The notes under the pieces: generated by a model
Told to the model about the DNA's origin: nothing
Seen by the model: the letters and a program-made list of their open reading frames with translations, nothing else
Databases searched by the model: none
In this document: one piece after another, positions 20,052-31,288 of the stretch
How positions within the stretch are numbered: position 1 is the stretch's first letter
How the letters are laid out: each line of letters starts with the position of its first letter
Source of the DNA: Marinobacter sp. F3R11
Lineage (GTDB): Bacteria; Pseudomonadota; Gammaproteobacteria; Pseudomonadales; Oleiphilaceae
Assembly (NCBI RefSeq): GCF_003318275.1
Contig: NZ_QOCH01000014.1
Coordinates: 2,003 to 66,002 of the forward strand
Direction: 5' to 3'
Length of the DNA: 64,000 nt
Position numbers and translations under genes: made by a program

Positions 20052-20456
20052 ATGGGCGCGGTGGCCATAGAGCCGGCGGTAAAGCCGGTAAAGCTGAACA
20101 AAGAAAAGGTCCGGGGAGGTGTTGTTGCAGCTGTCCGGATTTCGCGGCGTGTATTTGATGCCACACGGCAGAAAAACGTTTTTGTGACCCTGGTCCTTGC
20201 GCTGATGCTGGTGGGTTCATCTATTGGTGTTGTTGTCAGTGCCCACGAGAATCGAGGGTTGTTTAATACGCTGTCCCAGCTTCAGGCCGAGCGTGATCAT
20301 TTTCAGGCGGAGTGGAGTCAGTTGCTTCTGGAACAGAGCGCTCTGGGCGGTCACGGTCGTGTGGAAAAGCTTGCGGCTGAGCGTTTCAGTATGGTGGCTC
20401 CGGGGCGTCAGGACATTGTTCTGGTGCCTCTGATGTCGCCGCTGGCATCCCGGTAA
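20052..20456 (+). CDS. ftsL: Cell division protein FtsL
   Basis: 134 aa, a small bitopic membrane protein of the FtsQLB divisome complex. A basic cytoplasmic N-terminus leads to a hydrophobic span (about residues 38-58, FVTLVLALMLVGSSIGVVVSA). The periplasmic part has coiled-coil character (FNTLSQLQAERDHFQAEWSQLLLEQSALGGHGRVEKLAAERFSMVAP). Assignment is supported by position between rsmH and ftsI as well as by topology. Sequence conservation in this family is low. Confidence 0.93.
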   Translation: MGAVAIEPAVKPVKLNKEKVRGGVVAAVRISRRVFDATRQKNVFVTLVLALMLVGSSIGVVVSAHENRGLFNTLSQLQAERDHFQAEWSQLLLEQSALGGHGRVEKLAAERFSMVAPGRQDIVLVPLMSPLASR

Positions 20457-20488
20457 TTCATGATAACAACAGTCGCAGGGTGATCTGA

Positions 20489-22228
20489 TTGTCCAGTCAG
20501 GAATCAGCAAGAACATTGAGCCAGAAGATTGCGGCGGGCCTGAAGGCCTGGCGTTTTGGTTCTGTGCTGGGCTTGTTCCTGATGGTTGTGCTGGCGATTG
20601 GCTGGCGTCTGGTTGATTTGCAGGTTGTTGATAATGATTTCCTGCGCAAGCAAGGCGATGTCCGGACAATTCGTGTAGAAGCGATTGATGCTCACCGGGG
20701 AGTGGTTACGGATCGCTATGGAGAGCCGCTGGCTGTTAGCACTCCAGTGCAGACCCTTTGGGCCAATCCCTCAGAAATAGATCCTGATGAGCCGCGCCTG
20801 ACAAACCTGGCGCGGGTTCTGGATATCAGTGAAGCAAGGTTGCGTGAACGTCTTGCAACATACGCGGGCCGCGAATTTATTTACCTCCGTCGAAAGATAC
20901 AGCCTGCGCTGGCCACTAAAGCGATGGAACTGGATATTCCTGGTGTTTATACGCGCCAGGAGTATCGGCGTTATTACCCGGCGGGCGAGGTTACTGCTCA
21001 TATTGTCGGGTTTACCAATATTGATGAGCGTGGCCAGGAAGGCATGGAGCTGGCGTATAACGAATGGTTATCTGGTGAGCCTGGGCGTAAGCGTGTACTG
21101 AAGGATAACCGGGGACGGATTATCAAGGATCTGACGCTTATCCGTGATGCCAGTCCCGGTCGTAATCTTGAGTTGAGTATCGACCTGCGCCTGCAGTATC
21201 TCGCCTATCGCGAACTGAAAGCCGTTGTCAGCGCTCATGATGCGCGCGGCGGCACGCTTGTCATGTTGGATGTCGAGACGGGTGAGGTGCTCGCCATGGT
21301 CAATCAGGGGTCTTATAACCCCAATGATCGTAGCCAGTTAGCTCCGGAGAATCTGCGCAATAAAGCGATTACCGACTTGTTTGAACCCGGCTCTACCATG
21401 AAGCCAATCACCATGGCTGCGGCGCTTGAGTCCGGGCAGTATTCCGTGGATACATCGATTGATACATCGCCGGGTTACCGGCGATTTGGCAGGTTTACGA
21501 TTCGCGACCACCGCAACTACGGAGTCATGAGTCTCACCGATATCATCGTCAAATCCAGTAATGTTGGCATCAGCAAGATAGCCACAGAGCTGGGTGGCGA
21601 TACGATTCGAAACCTTTATGCGCGAATGGGGCTTGGGCAGCCTACAGGTATCGGGTTCCCGGGTGAGGCTGTGGGTGTATTGCCTGCCCCACCTAAATGG
21701 CGCCCGGTAGAAGAAGCAACGCTCTCATATGGTTACGGGATGAGTGTGAATGCCCTTCAGTTAGCGCAAGCCTACATGGTGATCGCTAATGGCGGTATAC
21801 GATACCCGCTCAGCCTGATGAAGCTCGAGCAAAAGCCGGTTGGCGAAAGAGTATTGTCTGAGCGGGTAACCAGCGAAGTGAGAGTCATGCTGGGCGAAGC
21901 GGTTTCCAGGGGCACAGGAAAACGTGCCCAGCCCGGATTTTATAGCGCCGGAGGTAAGACCGGAACGGTTCATCTGGTTGGTGCTCAGGGGTACCAGGAC
22001 AGCCAGTATAAAGCGATTTTTGCTGGAATGGCGCCAATTGATAACCCGAGAATTGTCACTGTTGTAGCTGTAGACGCGCCTCAGTCAGGCGAATACTACG
22101 GCGGCGAAGTGGCTGCGCCTGTGTTTTCGCGGGTTATGAGCGATGCGCTGCGACTTCTGAATGTGAAGCCGGAACTGGAAGTTGGTACAGCGGGTCTGCA
22201 AACAGGAAAAACAGGAGAAAGGGGATGA
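20489..22228 (+). CDS. ftsI: Peptidoglycan D,D-transpeptidase FtsI (PBP3)
   Basis: Septal cross-linking enzyme of 579 aa (E. coli 588). After a short cytoplasmic tail and one membrane span (about 30-50) comes the pedestal domain, then the transpeptidase. Active-site motifs are S302-TMK, SSN at 356-358 and KTG at 490-492, so the serine acylation machinery is intact. The start is TTG at 20489, with only a weak GGGTGA upstream. No better in-frame start exists before the membrane span. Coding overlaps the longer open frame of murE but not the murE start chosen here. Confidence 0.96.
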   Translation: MSSQESARTLSQKIAAGLKAWRFGSVLGLFLMVVLAIGWRLVDLQVVDNDFLRKQGDVRTIRVEAIDAHRGVVTDRYGEPLAVSTPVQTLWANPSEIDPDEPRLTNLARVLDISEARLRERLATYAGREFIYLRRKIQPALATKAMELDIPGVYTRQEYRRYYPAGEVTAHIVGFTNIDERGQEGMELAYNEWLSGEPGRKRVLKDNRGRIIKDLTLIRDASPGRNLELSIDLRLQYLAYRELKAVVSAHDARGGTLVMLDVETGEVLAMVNQGSYNPNDRSQLAPENLRNKAITDLFEPGSTMKPITMAAALESGQYSVDTSIDTSPGYRRFGRFTIRDHRNYGVMSLTDIIVKSSNVGISKIATELGGDTIRNLYARMGLGQPTGIGFPGEAVGVLPAPPKWRPVEEATLSYGYGMSVNALQLAQAYMVIANGGIRYPLSLMKLEQKPVGERVLSERVTSEVRVMLGEAVSRGTGKRAQPGFYSAGGKTGTVHLVGAQGYQDSQYKAIFAGMAPIDNPRIVTVVAVDAPQSGEYYGGEVAAPVFSRVMSDALRLLNVKPELEVGTAGLQTGKTGERG

Positions 22229-22232
22229 GTCT

Positions 22233-23717
22233 ATGTGCATGACATCCCTCAGTACTTTGTTGCAGGGCATAGTTTATGTACCCGCAGTGTTCGACGTTAC
22301 CATTCACGGCCTGCAAACCGATAGCCGCGAAGTCAGCTCCGGCGATGCATTTATTGCGTTGGCTGGCACGGAGACGCCGGCGGACTATTACGTGGAGAAG
22401 GCCATTGCCGCTGGTGCGACAGTGGTGCTTCTGGAATCCGATGAAGAAACCGAGTGTTCAGAGTTCCATGGAGCGCTGGTTGTGCCGGTTGCCGGCCTCA
22501 GGCAGTCGACGGGCAAGATTGCCGCCCGGTTTTACGAGCATCCTTCCCGCCGGCTTCGGTTAATAGGTGTTACCGGCACTAACGGAAAAACCTCAGTAAG
22601 TCATTACGTTGCTCAGCTATTAAGCCAGGCGGGAACGCCGTGTGGTGTTCTGGGGACATTGGGTTATGGCATGCCAGGAGCACTGAAGAAAACAACCCAT
22701 ACTACGCCAGATGTTGTTCAGATAAACCGGGCGTTGTCGGGGCTCATTGCTAAGGGCGCTCGCGCAGCAGTGATGGAGGTTTCTTCTCACGGATTGGATC
22801 AGGGGCGGGTGGACGGCCTGACAATAACCGCTGCAATCTTTACCAATCTGACACGGGATCATCTCGACTATCACGGTTCCATGGACGCCTATGGAGCAAC
22901 TAAAGCCCGCCTGTTCGAACGCGAGGATGTGCACTTCTCGGTGATCAACTTTGATGACCCTTTTGGGCGCCAGTTGTACGAAAAACTCGAAGGCAAATGT
23001 GATCGCGTTCGTTATAGCCTGCATGAATCAGAGACAGAGCTTTGGCTGAAGGAGTTTCACCCCACTGATGATGGCTTTGAAGCCGTAGTCGATGGTGAGT
23101 GGGGACCGTTCAAACTCTCTGCGCCTTTGATGGGCAGCTTTAACGCCAGCAATGTGCTTGCCGCAGCTGCAACAGTTATGACGTTGGGGGTGTCTGTGGA
23201 GCAATTGCAGCAGGCAGTGAGCCAGCTTGTTCCTCCGCCCGGCCGTCTTGAACGTTTTAGCAGTCCGGACGGTGTCCGTGCTGTTGTGGATTACGCCCAC
23301 ACCCCGGACGCCCTGGCAAATACTTTAGCCGCCTTGAGATCACATGTGGCTGGCAGGCTGATTTGTGTATTCGGTTGTGGTGGAGACCGGGACAGCGGAA
23401 AGCGCCCGGAAATGGCAAGGGAAGCGGAAAAGTGTGCAGATGTCATCGTCGTAACGGATGACAACCCGCGTACAGAAAGCCCGGAACGCATCGTGCAGGA
23501 TATTCTGCAGGGGTTCGCTGGCCCGGAATCTGTAAAGGTTATTCATGATCGGGCGGAGGCTATTCGTTTCGCACTCAATATGGCTCAACCTGAAGATCTC
23601 GTACTTATAGCCGGTAAGGGGCATGAATCCTGGCAGGAAGTTGCCGGGCAAAAGTTGCCATTCAGCGATGTCGACCAGGTACGTCAGTTTTTTAGGCTTG
23701 AAGGGGGTGTCGCATGA
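22233..23717 (+). CDS. murE: UDP-MurNAc-L-Ala-D-Glu:meso-diaminopimelate ligase
   Basis: Adds the third residue of the peptidoglycan stem peptide. From ATG at 22233 the protein has 494 aa (E. coli 495). AAAGGGG lies 9 nt upstream. Longer starts inside ftsI give an implausible lysine-rich leader. The ATP loop is GVTGTNGKTSVSH. The C-terminal motif DDNPRTESP contains DNPR, the signature of meso-diaminopimelate rather than lysine specificity, consistent with a Gram-negative wall. Overlaps murF by 4 nt (ATGA). Confidence 0.97.
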   Translation: MCMTSLSTLLQGIVYVPAVFDVTIHGLQTDSREVSSGDAFIALAGTETPADYYVEKAIAAGATVVLLESDEETECSEFHGALVVPVAGLRQSTGKIAARFYEHPSRRLRLIGVTGTNGKTSVSHYVAQLLSQAGTPCGVLGTLGYGMPGALKKTTHTTPDVVQINRALSGLIAKGARAAVMEVSSHGLDQGRVDGLTITAAIFTNLTRDHLDYHGSMDAYGATKARLFEREDVHFSVINFDDPFGRQLYEKLEGKCDRVRYSLHESETELWLKEFHPTDDGFEAVVDGEWGPFKLSAPLMGSFNASNVLAAAATVMTLGVSVEQLQQAVSQLVPPPGRLERFSSPDGVRAVVDYAHTPDALANTLAALRSHVAGRLICVFGCGGDRDSGKRPEMAREAEKCADVIVVTDDNPRTESPERIVQDILQGFAGPESVKVIHDRAEAIRFALNMAQPEDLVLIAGKGHESWQEVAGQKLPFSDVDQVRQFFRLEGGVA

Positions 23718-25105
23718 TGCGCGCATTCTCCCTGATTGATGCCGTTCGGTTCACCGGAGCCACCTGTTCATCTGATGACTTGAGCGGTGTGCAATTCACT
23801 GGTGTGTCCACAGATTCGCGCGCTTTGAAGTCCGGTGATCTGTTTGTTGCTCTCCGTGGTGAAAATTTTGATGGCCACAGGTTTTTATCGGCTGCAAAGC
23901 AGCTCGGGGCCTGCGCTGCAGTGGTTGACACTCCTGATAGCAATCTGGATCTGCCTCAGTTGATTGTGGGTGGCACTGTTGAGGCATTGGCAGCTATAGC
24001 CGCCGGCAACCGTGGCGAAAGCAGCGCGAAATTGATTGCAGTCACTGGCAGTAGCGGTAAAACCACCGTTAAAGAGCTGAGTGCCGCCATTCTTGGTCGG
24101 ATGGGCGACACCCTGGCAACTCGCGGCAACCTGAACAATCACATTGGTGTTCCTTTAACCCTGTTAGGGCTGGAGCCTGCGCACAGGTTCGGCGTTATCG
24201 AGATGGGAGCCAGTGGGCCGGGTGAAATCGCACATGCCGTAGCCATCACACGGCCGCAGGTGGTGATTGTCACAAACGCGGGTCAGGCACATCTTGAAGG
24301 TTTTGGCAGTTACGAAAATATTGTGCGAGCCAAAGGCGAAATTATTGAAGGTGTTACCGACGGCGGCCTGGTGGTGCTGAACCGTGATGATCCAGCATTT
24401 GATCAATGGCATGCACGTGCGGGTTCGCGGCGGGTCGTAAGTGTCAGCTGCTGCGGCCATACCGAAGCAGACTACAGCACCCTCATACCGACGCAGCAGA
24501 GCCATAAGCCGGAGATCGTCGTATCCGGTCCTGACGGCTGGTCTTGTTCACTTGTTCTGCCTTTGGAAGGCGACCACAACATAACCAATGCTTTGCTTGC
24601 TATTGCGGCAACGCGTGAGTTGGGTGCTGCGGATACGGCCATCATCGAAGGCCTGGCCGGGATGCAGCCAGTTCGCGGGCGATTGCAGGTTATCAGCCTG
24701 CCGGGGGAGTTGTCGGTTATTGATGACAGTTACAACGCTAATCCGGCTTCCATGAAAGCGGCACTGCGAGTCCTCGCTAATCGGGGCGGCAAGCGCATTG
24801 CCATTTTGGGCGCCATGGGCGAACTCGGGCCAACCGCCCGTGAATTGCATCGTGAAGTCGGAGCTTTTGCTGCCGAAGTCGGAATTGATCGTCTGCTGAC
24901 AGTCGGGGCCGGCTGCGACGGCTACGCCGAGGGGTTTGGTGAAGCGAGCGAAATGTATCAGACACACGAAGAGGCCGCGCAGACCATCGTTCGCACAAAT
25001 GAGCGGCCCATGAGTGTGCTGGTGAAGGGGTCCAGAAGTTCCGCCATGGATATCGTGGTGGAGGAGATCAAAAACAAGGTGAATAGCGCATGCTGCTCTG
25101 GCTGA
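23714..25105 (+). CDS. murF: UDP-MurNAc-tripeptide:D-Ala-D-Ala ligase
   Basis: 463 aa. Completes the UDP-MurNAc pentapeptide by adding D-Ala-D-Ala. The N-terminal domain has [26 protein letters not shown], the ATP loop is [13 protein letters not shown], and [18 protein letters not shown] is the MurF-typical segment after the hinge. Begins at the ATG overlapping the murE stop; a second ATG follows directly. Its end overlaps mraY by 16 nt, indicating coupled translation. Confidence 0.97.
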   Translation: MMRAFSLIDAVRFTGATCSSDDLSGVQFTGVSTDSRALKSGDLFVALRGENFDGHRFLSAAKQLGACAAVVDTPDSNLDLPQLIVGGTVEALAAIAAGNRGESSAKLIAVTGSSGKTTVKELSAAILGRMGDTLATRGNLNNHIGVPLTLLGLEPAHRFGVIEMGASGPGEIAHAVAITRPQVVIVTNAGQAHLEGFGSYENIVRAKGEIIEGVTDGGLVVLNRDDPAFDQWHARAGSRRVVSVSCCGHTEADYSTLIPTQQSHKPEIVVSGPDGWSCSLVLPLEGDHNITNALLAIAATRELGAADTAIIEGLAGMQPVRGRLQVISLPGELSVIDDSYNANPASMKAALRVLANRGGKRIAILGAMGELGPTARELHREVGAFAAEVGIDRLLTVGAGCDGYAEGFGEASEMYQTHEEAAQTIVRTNERPMSVLVKGSRSSAMDIVVEEIKNKVNSACCSG

Positions 25106-26175
25106 CAGGGGTTTTATCAGAATATTTTTCGGCACTGACAGTGTTTCAGTATCTGACCCTGCGTGGGATTCTGGGGATATTGACCGCGTTGTTGATCTCG
25201 CTGTTTATCGGCCCGCTGATGATCCGTAAGTTGAGTCAGTATCAGATTGGTCAGGCGATTCGGGATGACGGCCCACAGACACACCTCAGCAAGGCAGGCA
25301 CCCCGACCATGGGCGGCGCCCTGATTTTGGTTGCAATTGGCATCAGCACACTGCTGTGGGCTGACCTGTCGAACCGTTATGTCTGGGTTACCCTGCTGGT
25401 CACCTTGCTGTTTGGTGCAGTTGGCTGGGTTGACGATTACCGCAAAGTTGTCGAGCGCAACCCCAGGGGGTTGCCTGCGCGCTGGAAGTATTTCTGGCAG
25501 TCGCTTATTGGTGCTGCTGCGGCCATAGTGCTCTTTTTCAGTTCCGCATTACCCCAGGAAACGTCGTTATACCTACCGTTTGTTAAAAACGTATCACTGA
25601 CTCTGGGGCCAGTGCTCTTTATTCTGCTGACGTATTTTGTGATCGTTGGCAGCAGCAACGCGGTGAATCTGACGGACGGCCTGGACGGTCTGGCAATCAT
25701 GCCTACGGTGATGGTCGCCGGTGCTCTTGGCATCTTCGCATACGTTTCCGGCAACGTTCAGTTCGCAAATTACCTGTTGATTCCATACCTGCCGGGAACC
25801 GGCGAACTCATTGTGTTTTGTGGGGCATTGGTTGGCGCCGGGCTAGGTTTTCTCTGGTTTAACACCTATCCCGCTCAGGTGTTCATGGGCGATGTTGGCG
25901 CGCTTGCCCTGGGTGCAGCTCTGGGTGTTGTCGCCGTGATTGTGCGACAGGAAATTATTCTTTTCATCATGGGCGGGGTGTTTGTGATGGAGACCGTATC
26001 TGTGATTTTGCAGGTGGCTTCGTTCCGCCTCACCGGGCGCCGGATTTTCCGGATGGCGCCATTGCATCACCATTTTGAACTCAAAGGCTGGCCAGAACCA
26101 CGTGTCATTGTGCGTTTCTGGGTGATAACCGTGGTTCTAGTTCTGATTGGCCTGGCCAGTCTGAAGATACGTTAG
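25090..26175 (+). CDS. mraY: Phospho-MurNAc-pentapeptide transferase (lipid I synthase)
   Basis: 361 aa (E. coli 360), about ten membrane spans. Moves phospho-MurNAc-pentapeptide from UDP to undecaprenyl phosphate on the inner leaflet. Family signatures are [20 protein letters not shown] (catalytic Asp pair), [14 protein letters not shown] and [14 protein letters not shown] with the conserved histidines. ATG at 25090 lies within the end of murF. Confidence 0.98.
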   Translation: MLLWLTGVLSEYFSALTVFQYLTLRGILGILTALLISLFIGPLMIRKLSQYQIGQAIRDDGPQTHLSKAGTPTMGGALILVAIGISTLLWADLSNRYVWVTLLVTLLFGAVGWVDDYRKVVERNPRGLPARWKYFWQSLIGAAAAIVLFFSSALPQETSLYLPFVKNVSLTLGPVLFILLTYFVIVGSSNAVNLTDGLDGLAIMPTVMVAGALGIFAYVSGNVQFANYLLIPYLPGTGELIVFCGALVGAGLGFLWFNTYPAQVFMGDVGALALGAALGVVAVIVRQEIILFIMGGVFVMETVSVILQVASFRLTGRRIFRMAPLHHHFELKGWPEPRVIVRFWVITVVLVLIGLASLKIR

Positions 26176-26190
26176 GAAACCGGATCGATT

Positions 26191-27546
26191 ATGAGTGTCA
26201 TCACGTCAGACCGTCGCACACTGGTAGTAGGACTCGGTAAAACCGGGCTCTCCTGCGTGCGCTATCTGTCTGCACAGGGTCGGGAAATTGCAGTGGCTGA
26301 CAGCCGCGGAGCACCCCCGGGCCTGGATGAGCTGCGTGCCGGGTGGCCTGATACCCCTGTATTCCTGGGGCCGTTTGATAAAGAACTGTTTGCGGGCTTT
26401 AACGAGCTGATCGTAAGCCCGGGTATCAGTATCGCTGACCCTGCCATTGCCTACGCTGCCGAAAAGGGTGTCCGTATCCGGGGCGATATTGATTTGTTTG
26501 CCGAAGCAGCCGATGCCCCTGTTCTGGCCATAACAGGTTCGAATGGCAAGACCACCGTCACTACGTTAGTAGGTGAGATGGCTAAGGCAGCTGGTCGCCG
26601 GGTTGAGGTTGGCGGAAACATCGGAACTCCGGCACTGGATCTTCTGGGCCGCGGCGCCGATCTGTATGTACTTGAACTCTCCAGCTTTCAGCTGGAAACC
26701 ACTGCGGAACTGAATGCTCTGGCGGCGACAATACTGAATGTCAGTGATGATCATCTCGACCGCTACCCGGACAAGATGGCGTATTTTCAGGCCAAGCAAA
26801 GAATTTTTCGTGGGTGCAAGAACGCGATCGTCAATCTGGACGATGCACTCAGCACACCCATGGCGCGAGATAACCTTCGGTTTATCTGCTTTGGTTTTCA
26901 TCGCGTTAATCCCGAGACCTTCAGCACCCGGGAAGATGATCAGGGCCTTTGGCTGACGTTCGGATTCGATAGCATTCTGAATTCCAATGAGCTTCAGCTG
27001 ATGGGGCGGCACAATCTCAGTAACGTGATGGCAGCACTGGCCTTAGGTCATGCGGCCGGGCTTCCTCTGGAAGTCATGCTTGATGTTGCCCGGCATTTCA
27101 GTGGTTTGCCTCACCGTTGTGAGTTCATTCGCCGGCTTTCTGGTGTTGATTACATTAATGACTCCAAGGGCACAAATGTCGGAGCTACAGTCGCAGCCAT
27201 AAAAAGCCTGGTTCCTGAAGGTGACGGAAAAATGGTTTTGATTACCGGGGGCGATGGCAAAGGCGCTGAGTTCGACGACCTGGCAGAGCCGGTCAGAACC
27301 TGTTGCCGGGCCGTCGTACTGATCGGGCGTGATGCCGGTCGTATTGCTTCGGTTCTGGACGCCGGCCTTCCGGTTTATCGCGCAGAAACTCTGGCAGAGG
27401 CCGTGGAAAAATCCTCGGAGCTTGCTCAGGAAGGCGATCGGGTTCTGTTTTCCCCCGCTTGCGCGAGCTTTGATATGTTCCGGGATTATATTGATCGTGG
27501 TGATCAGTTTCGGGCTTTGGTCCAGTCTCTAGGGGAGGTGCTGTGA
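26191..27546 (+). CDS. murD: UDP-MurNAc-L-alanine:D-glutamate ligase
   Basis: 451 aa (E. coli 438). Adds D-Glu as the second stem-peptide residue. N-terminal Rossmann motif VVGLGKTGLSCVRYL, ATP loop AITGSNGKTTVTT, and the later GLPHRCEFIRRLSGVDYINDSKGTN that marks MurD. GGAAACC-type ribosome site 15 nt after mraY. Overlaps ftsW by 4 nt. Confidence 0.97.
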   Translation: MSVITSDRRTLVVGLGKTGLSCVRYLSAQGREIAVADSRGAPPGLDELRAGWPDTPVFLGPFDKELFAGFNELIVSPGISIADPAIAYAAEKGVRIRGDIDLFAEAADAPVLAITGSNGKTTVTTLVGEMAKAAGRRVEVGGNIGTPALDLLGRGADLYVLELSSFQLETTAELNALAATILNVSDDHLDRYPDKMAYFQAKQRIFRGCKNAIVNLDDALSTPMARDNLRFICFGFHRVNPETFSTREDDQGLWLTFGFDSILNSNELQLMGRHNLSNVMAALALGHAAGLPLEVMLDVARHFSGLPHRCEFIRRLSGVDYINDSKGTNVGATVAAIKSLVPEGDGKMVLITGGDGKGAEFDDLAEPVRTCCRAVVLIGRDAGRIASVLDAGLPVYRAETLAEAVEKSSELAQEGDRVLFSPACASFDMFRDYIDRGDQFRALVQSLGEVL

Positions 27547-28748
27547 TGGAAGCAGGACTGTCAGTTGCCGCCCCGCGGACACAATGGCTTGGTGAAATCC
27601 AGCCGCTTTCAACCCTGATTCTGAGCTCGGTGGCTCTGTTGATCGTAGGGGTTGTGATGATTTCTTCAGCCTCCATGGATATGGCGCTGGAAACGATGGG
27701 TAACAGTTACCACTACGTGATCCGTCAGCTTATGTTTGCTGCCATGGGCTGTATGCTCGCGCTGGTTGCAGTCAATGTGCCAGTGGCCTGGTGGGAGCGC
27801 AGTGGCTGGTTACTGCTTGGAATCGGGCTGCTGGTCCTGATGCTGGTACTTACACCCCTGGGTCGTACGGTGAACGGTTCAACGCGCTGGATTCCGTTTG
27901 GCTTGTTTAATGTACAGGTTTCGGAAGTCGCCAAACTGTGCCTGATTGCCTATCTGGCGGGATATGTTGTTCGTCGGCGCGATGAGCTGCTGAATACCTG
28001 GCCGGGTTTTCTGAAGCCCCTGGTGGTTTTGGGTGTGGCATCTGCACTGCTGGTTATTCAGCCTGACTTCGGCGCCACAGTTGTTTTGGTTACCGCGGCA
28101 GCGGGAATGATTTTCCTGAGCGGTGTGCGCCTAAGCCGGTTTGTCCCGCTTATCGCGACTCTGGTGGTTATCGGTGTCGTTTTGATACTGACCCAACCCT
28201 ATCGCCTGAAACGCGTGGTGAGTTATCTCGATCCCTGGAAGGATCAGTTTGATACGGGCTATCAGCTGACTCAGTCGCTGATTGCTTTCGGGCGCGGTGA
28301 GTGGAGTGGTGTTGGCCTGGGTAATTCGATACAGAAACTGTTCTTTTTGCCGGAAGCGCACACCGACTTTATTTTCGCAATAATCGCTGAAGAGTTCGGC
28401 TTGTTAGGTTCTCTGCTCGTGTTGGGACTGTTTGCGGTGCTTGTGGTGACAGGTTTTGTTATAGCCCGCCGTGCCGAGAAGGCTGCTATGCCATTTGGAG
28501 CCTGCTTCGCTTATGGCATTACTCTGCTGATTGGCCTTCAGGCAGGGATCAATATGGCGGTCAGTACCGGATTGTTGCCAACCAAGGGCCTTACATTGCC
28601 TTTGGTGAGTTATGGCGGCTCCAGTTTGATGATCAGCTGTGTCTGTATCGGGATTCTGGCCAGGGTTGAAATGGAGCGCCTGGATAAGGAAAAGCAGGCC
28701 GCCGCTAAAGTTGGCAGCCGCAAGCGGGGAGGGGCGCGTTATGAGTGA
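27543..28748 (+). CDS. ftsW: Septal peptidoglycan glycosyltransferase FtsW
   Basis: SEDS-family polymerase of 401 aa with about ten membrane spans, partner of FtsI in the divisome. Conserved features include GSTRWIPFGLFNVQVSEVAKL, QPDFGATVVL, the catalytic-loop region FLPEAHTDFIFAIIAEEFGLLG and LPLVSYGGSSLM near the end. Starts at GTG/ATG around 27543-27546 in an overlap with murD. It ends with a basic cytoplasmic tail overlapping murG by 8 nt. It is FtsW rather than RodA because of its place between murD and murG. Confidence 0.96.
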   Translation: MMEAGLSVAAPRTQWLGEIQPLSTLILSSVALLIVGVVMISSASMDMALETMGNSYHYVIRQLMFAAMGCMLALVAVNVPVAWWERSGWLLLGIGLLVLMLVLTPLGRTVNGSTRWIPFGLFNVQVSEVAKLCLIAYLAGYVVRRRDELLNTWPGFLKPLVVLGVASALLVIQPDFGATVVLVTAAAGMIFLSGVRLSRFVPLIATLVVIGVVLILTQPYRLKRVVSYLDPWKDQFDTGYQLTQSLIAFGRGEWSGVGLGNSIQKLFFLPEAHTDFIFAIIAEEFGLLGSLLVLGLFAVLVVTGFVIARRAEKAAMPFGACFAYGITLLIGLQAGINMAVSTGLLPTKGLTLPLVSYGGSSLMISCVCIGILARVEMERLDKEKQAAAKVGSRKRGGARYE

Positions 28749-29847
28749 ATCGCGCCGGTTTCTGATGATGGCCGGGGGCACTGGAGGTCATGTGTTTCCA
28801 GCACTCGCCACTGCCCGGGCTCTTGAGGCCCGGGGGCACGAAGTGCATTGGCTGGGTGCTGTCGGGGGCATGGAAGAGCGGTTGATCGACGGCTCAGGTA
28901 TTCCGCTGTCGTTGATTCATATTTCCGGGCTCCGGGGCAAAGGCAAACTGGCTCTGGCCATGGCACCGTTTCGTTTGATGCGTGCCCTGGGTGAAGCCTT
29001 CACCATCATGCGCCGGATACGCCCTGATTGCGTAGTCGGTATGGGCGGGTTTGTGACCGGCCCGGGCGGTGTTGCCGCATATCTCACGCGAACGCCACTG
29101 GTTATTCACGAACAGAACGCCATCGCCGGGATGACCAACCGCATTCTTGTACGGTTTGCGAAAACGGTACTGGAAGCTTTTCCCGGCAGTTTTGGGGCTG
29201 ATGTGATTACCCGTTGTACCGGCAACCCCGTGCGGGAAGACCTGACGACTTTACCTGCTCCGGAACAGAGACTGGCCGGACGTTTGTCTGGCCCTGACGA
29301 ACAATCCAGTCCCCTGCGACTGCTGGTGATTGGTGGCAGTCTCGGTGCTCAGGTGTTCAATCAGCAGTTGCCGGAAGCACTGGCCATGCTGCCTGAAACG
29401 GAGAGGCCGGAGGTTCGTCACCAGTGTGGTGAAAAACATCTGGAAGCTGCGCGTACTTCATATGAGCAGCACGGAGTTGAGGCTGAGGTTGAACCTTTCA
29501 TTAAAGATATGGCGGAAGCATATAGCTGGGCCGATGTTGTGTTATGTCGTGCAGGTGCCTTGACGGTATCTGAGCTGTGTGCTGCTGGTGTTGGTGCTGT
29601 GCTGGTGCCATTCCCCCACGCGGTGGATGATCACCAGACGAAAAATGGCCAGCAAATGGTAAACGCCCGGGCGGCGGTACTCATACCACAATCCCAGCTC
29701 ACGCCAGCGGTATTGGCTGAGACTCTGGGTGATCTCGCGGGGAACCGCGCCCGGATCATGGATATGGCAACGGCTGCGCGCACGCTGGCTCGTCCTGACG
29801 CAACGGAGAGAGTCGTGAATTACTGTCTGGAGGCCGCTAATGGCTGA
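28741..29847 (+). CDS. murG: UDP-GlcNAc:undecaprenyl-PP-MurNAc-pentapeptide transferase (lipid II synthase)
   Basis: 368 aa. Adds GlcNAc to lipid I on the cytoplasmic face. The ATG at 28741 gives [23 protein letters not shown] with the first glycine-rich loop at residues 11-16. The upstream in-frame ATG lies inside ftsW and is not credible. Other motifs are [34 protein letters not shown] and [18 protein letters not shown] lies just upstream. Overlaps murC by 8 nt. Confidence 0.97.
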   Translation: MSESRRFLMMAGGTGGHVFPALATARALEARGHEVHWLGAVGGMEERLIDGSGIPLSLIHISGLRGKGKLALAMAPFRLMRALGEAFTIMRRIRPDCVVGMGGFVTGPGGVAAYLTRTPLVIHEQNAIAGMTNRILVRFAKTVLEAFPGSFGADVITRCTGNPVREDLTTLPAPEQRLAGRLSGPDEQSSPLRLLVIGGSLGAQVFNQQLPEALAMLPETERPEVRHQCGEKHLEAARTSYEQHGVEAEVEPFIKDMAEAYSWADVVLCRAGALTVSELCAAGVGAVLVPFPHAVDDHQTKNGQQMVNARAAVLIPQSQLTPAVLAETLGDLAGNRARIMDMATAARTLARPDATERVVNYCLEAANG

Positions 29848-31288
29848 TATAACCGATCCGCCACTCGTTTTTCAGGTGCCGGAAATGCGCCGGATTCACC
29901 GCATCCACTTTGTCGGCATAGGTGGAGCCGGCATGAGTGGTATTGCGGAAGTGCTGAAAAACCAGGGGTATGAGATCTCCGGTTCAGACCTGAAAGAAGG
30001 TGTGGTTACGGCTCGCCTCAGGGCCATGGGCATTGAAGTTCAGATAGGTCACCGGGAAGAAAACAGCGCCAGGGCTGACGTGGTTGTTGTGTCTTCGGCT
30101 GTAGGCTCCGATAACCCGGAAGTGGTTTCGGCGCGTAGTCGGCGGGTTCCGATTGTGCCCCGTGCAGAGATGCTGGCAGAAATCATGCGTTACCGTCATG
30201 GGATTGCCGTGGCCGGAACTCACGGAAAGACCACCACCACCAGCCTGATTGCATCGGTGTTTGGTGAGGCAGGGCTTGATCCAACGTTTGTTATCGGAGG
30301 CAAGCTGAACAGCGCGGGCACCAATGCCAAGCTCGGTGGTTCCCGCTATCTGGTGGCAGAGGCAGATGAGAGCGATGCGTCTTTCCTGCACCTGACGCCG
30401 GTTATTTCTGTGGTCACGAATATCGAAGCCGATCATATGGATACATACGACGGCGATGTTGAAAAGCTCAAACGGACTTTTGTGGACTTTCTCCACAACC
30501 TGCCGTTCTACGGCGTTGCGGTGATGTGTGCGGATGATGACTATGTTCAGGAAATAATCCCGAGAATATCCCGCGCGATCATTACTTACGGCATCAGTAA
30601 TCCGGATGCAGATTACCGCGCAGAAAATATCGTAACAGATGGTCTGAAAACCCATTTTCTGGTGAAACGCCCCGGTGGGCGCAGTGATCTGACAGTAGAA
30701 CTGAAAATGCCCGGGCGCCATAACGTGCTGAATGCGCTTGCGGTGATTGCCGTCGCAACCGACGAAGGTCTTGCGGATGAAGCCATCTGCAGGGGGCTGG
30801 CAGCTTTTGCCGGCGTTGGTCGTCGTTTCCAGGTGAATGGAGATTATAAAACCTCCCGGGGTGGCACGGTTACCTTGGTGGACGACTATGGGCATCACCC
30901 AACTGAAGTTGAAGCAGTTATTCGCGCCGCCCACGATGCCTGGCCGGGACGCAGGCTGGTGATGTTGTATCAGCCCCACCGGTTTACCCGGACCCGTGAC
31001 CTGTACGAAGACTTCGTAAGGGTTCTGTCGGAAGTTGATGGCCTGTTGCTGATGGATGTCTACTCCGCTGGAGAGTCAGCCATTCCTGGTGCGGATGGTC
31101 GAGCCCTGTGCCGAAGTATCCGGCAGCGCGGCAAAGTGGAGCCTGTATTCGTAGAGGACAACCGGGAAATCGAGAGCTTGCTGGACAGTGTACTCCAGGA
31201 CGGTGACCTCCTTATTACACAGGGTGCAGGCGACATTGGTGGCGTAGCGATTCGGTTAGCAGAAGCAGGAGTACTTGCAGGTGAGTGA
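29840..31288 (+). CDS. murC: UDP-MurNAc:L-alanine ligase
   Basis: 482 aa (E. coli 491). Attaches L-Ala, the first residue of the stem peptide. N-terminal [20 protein letters not shown] loop [24 protein letters not shown], and [16 protein letters not shown] are the MurC hallmarks. Overlaps murG upstream and ddlB downstream. Confidence 0.98.
   Translation: MADITDPPLVFQVPEMRRIHRIHFVGIGGAGMSGIAEVLKNQGYEISGSDLKEGVVTARLRAMGIEVQIGHREENSARADVVVVSSAVGSDNPEVVSARSRRVPIVPRAEMLAEIMRYRHGIAVAGTHGKTTTTSLIASVFGEAGLDPTFVIGGKLNSAGTNAKLGGSRYLVAEADESDASFLHLTPVISVVTNIEADHMDTYDGDVEKLKRTFVDFLHNLPFYGVAVMCADDDYVQEIIPRISRAIITYGISNPDADYRAENIVTDGLKTHFLVKRPGGRSDLTVELKMPGRHNVLNALAVIAVATDEGLADEAICRGLAAFAGVGRRFQVNGDYKTSRGGTVTLVDDYGHHPTEVEAVIRAAHDAWPGRRLVMLYQPHRFTRTRDLYEDFVRVLSEVDGLLLMDVYSAGESAIPGADGRALCRSIRQRGKVEPVFVEDNREIESLLDSVLQDGDLLITQGAGDIGGVAIRLAEAGVLAGE

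Noticed and set aside
29984-30979. 331-aa reverse-strand open frame inside murC
   Set aside because: Antisense to conserved murC; the translation has no family features.
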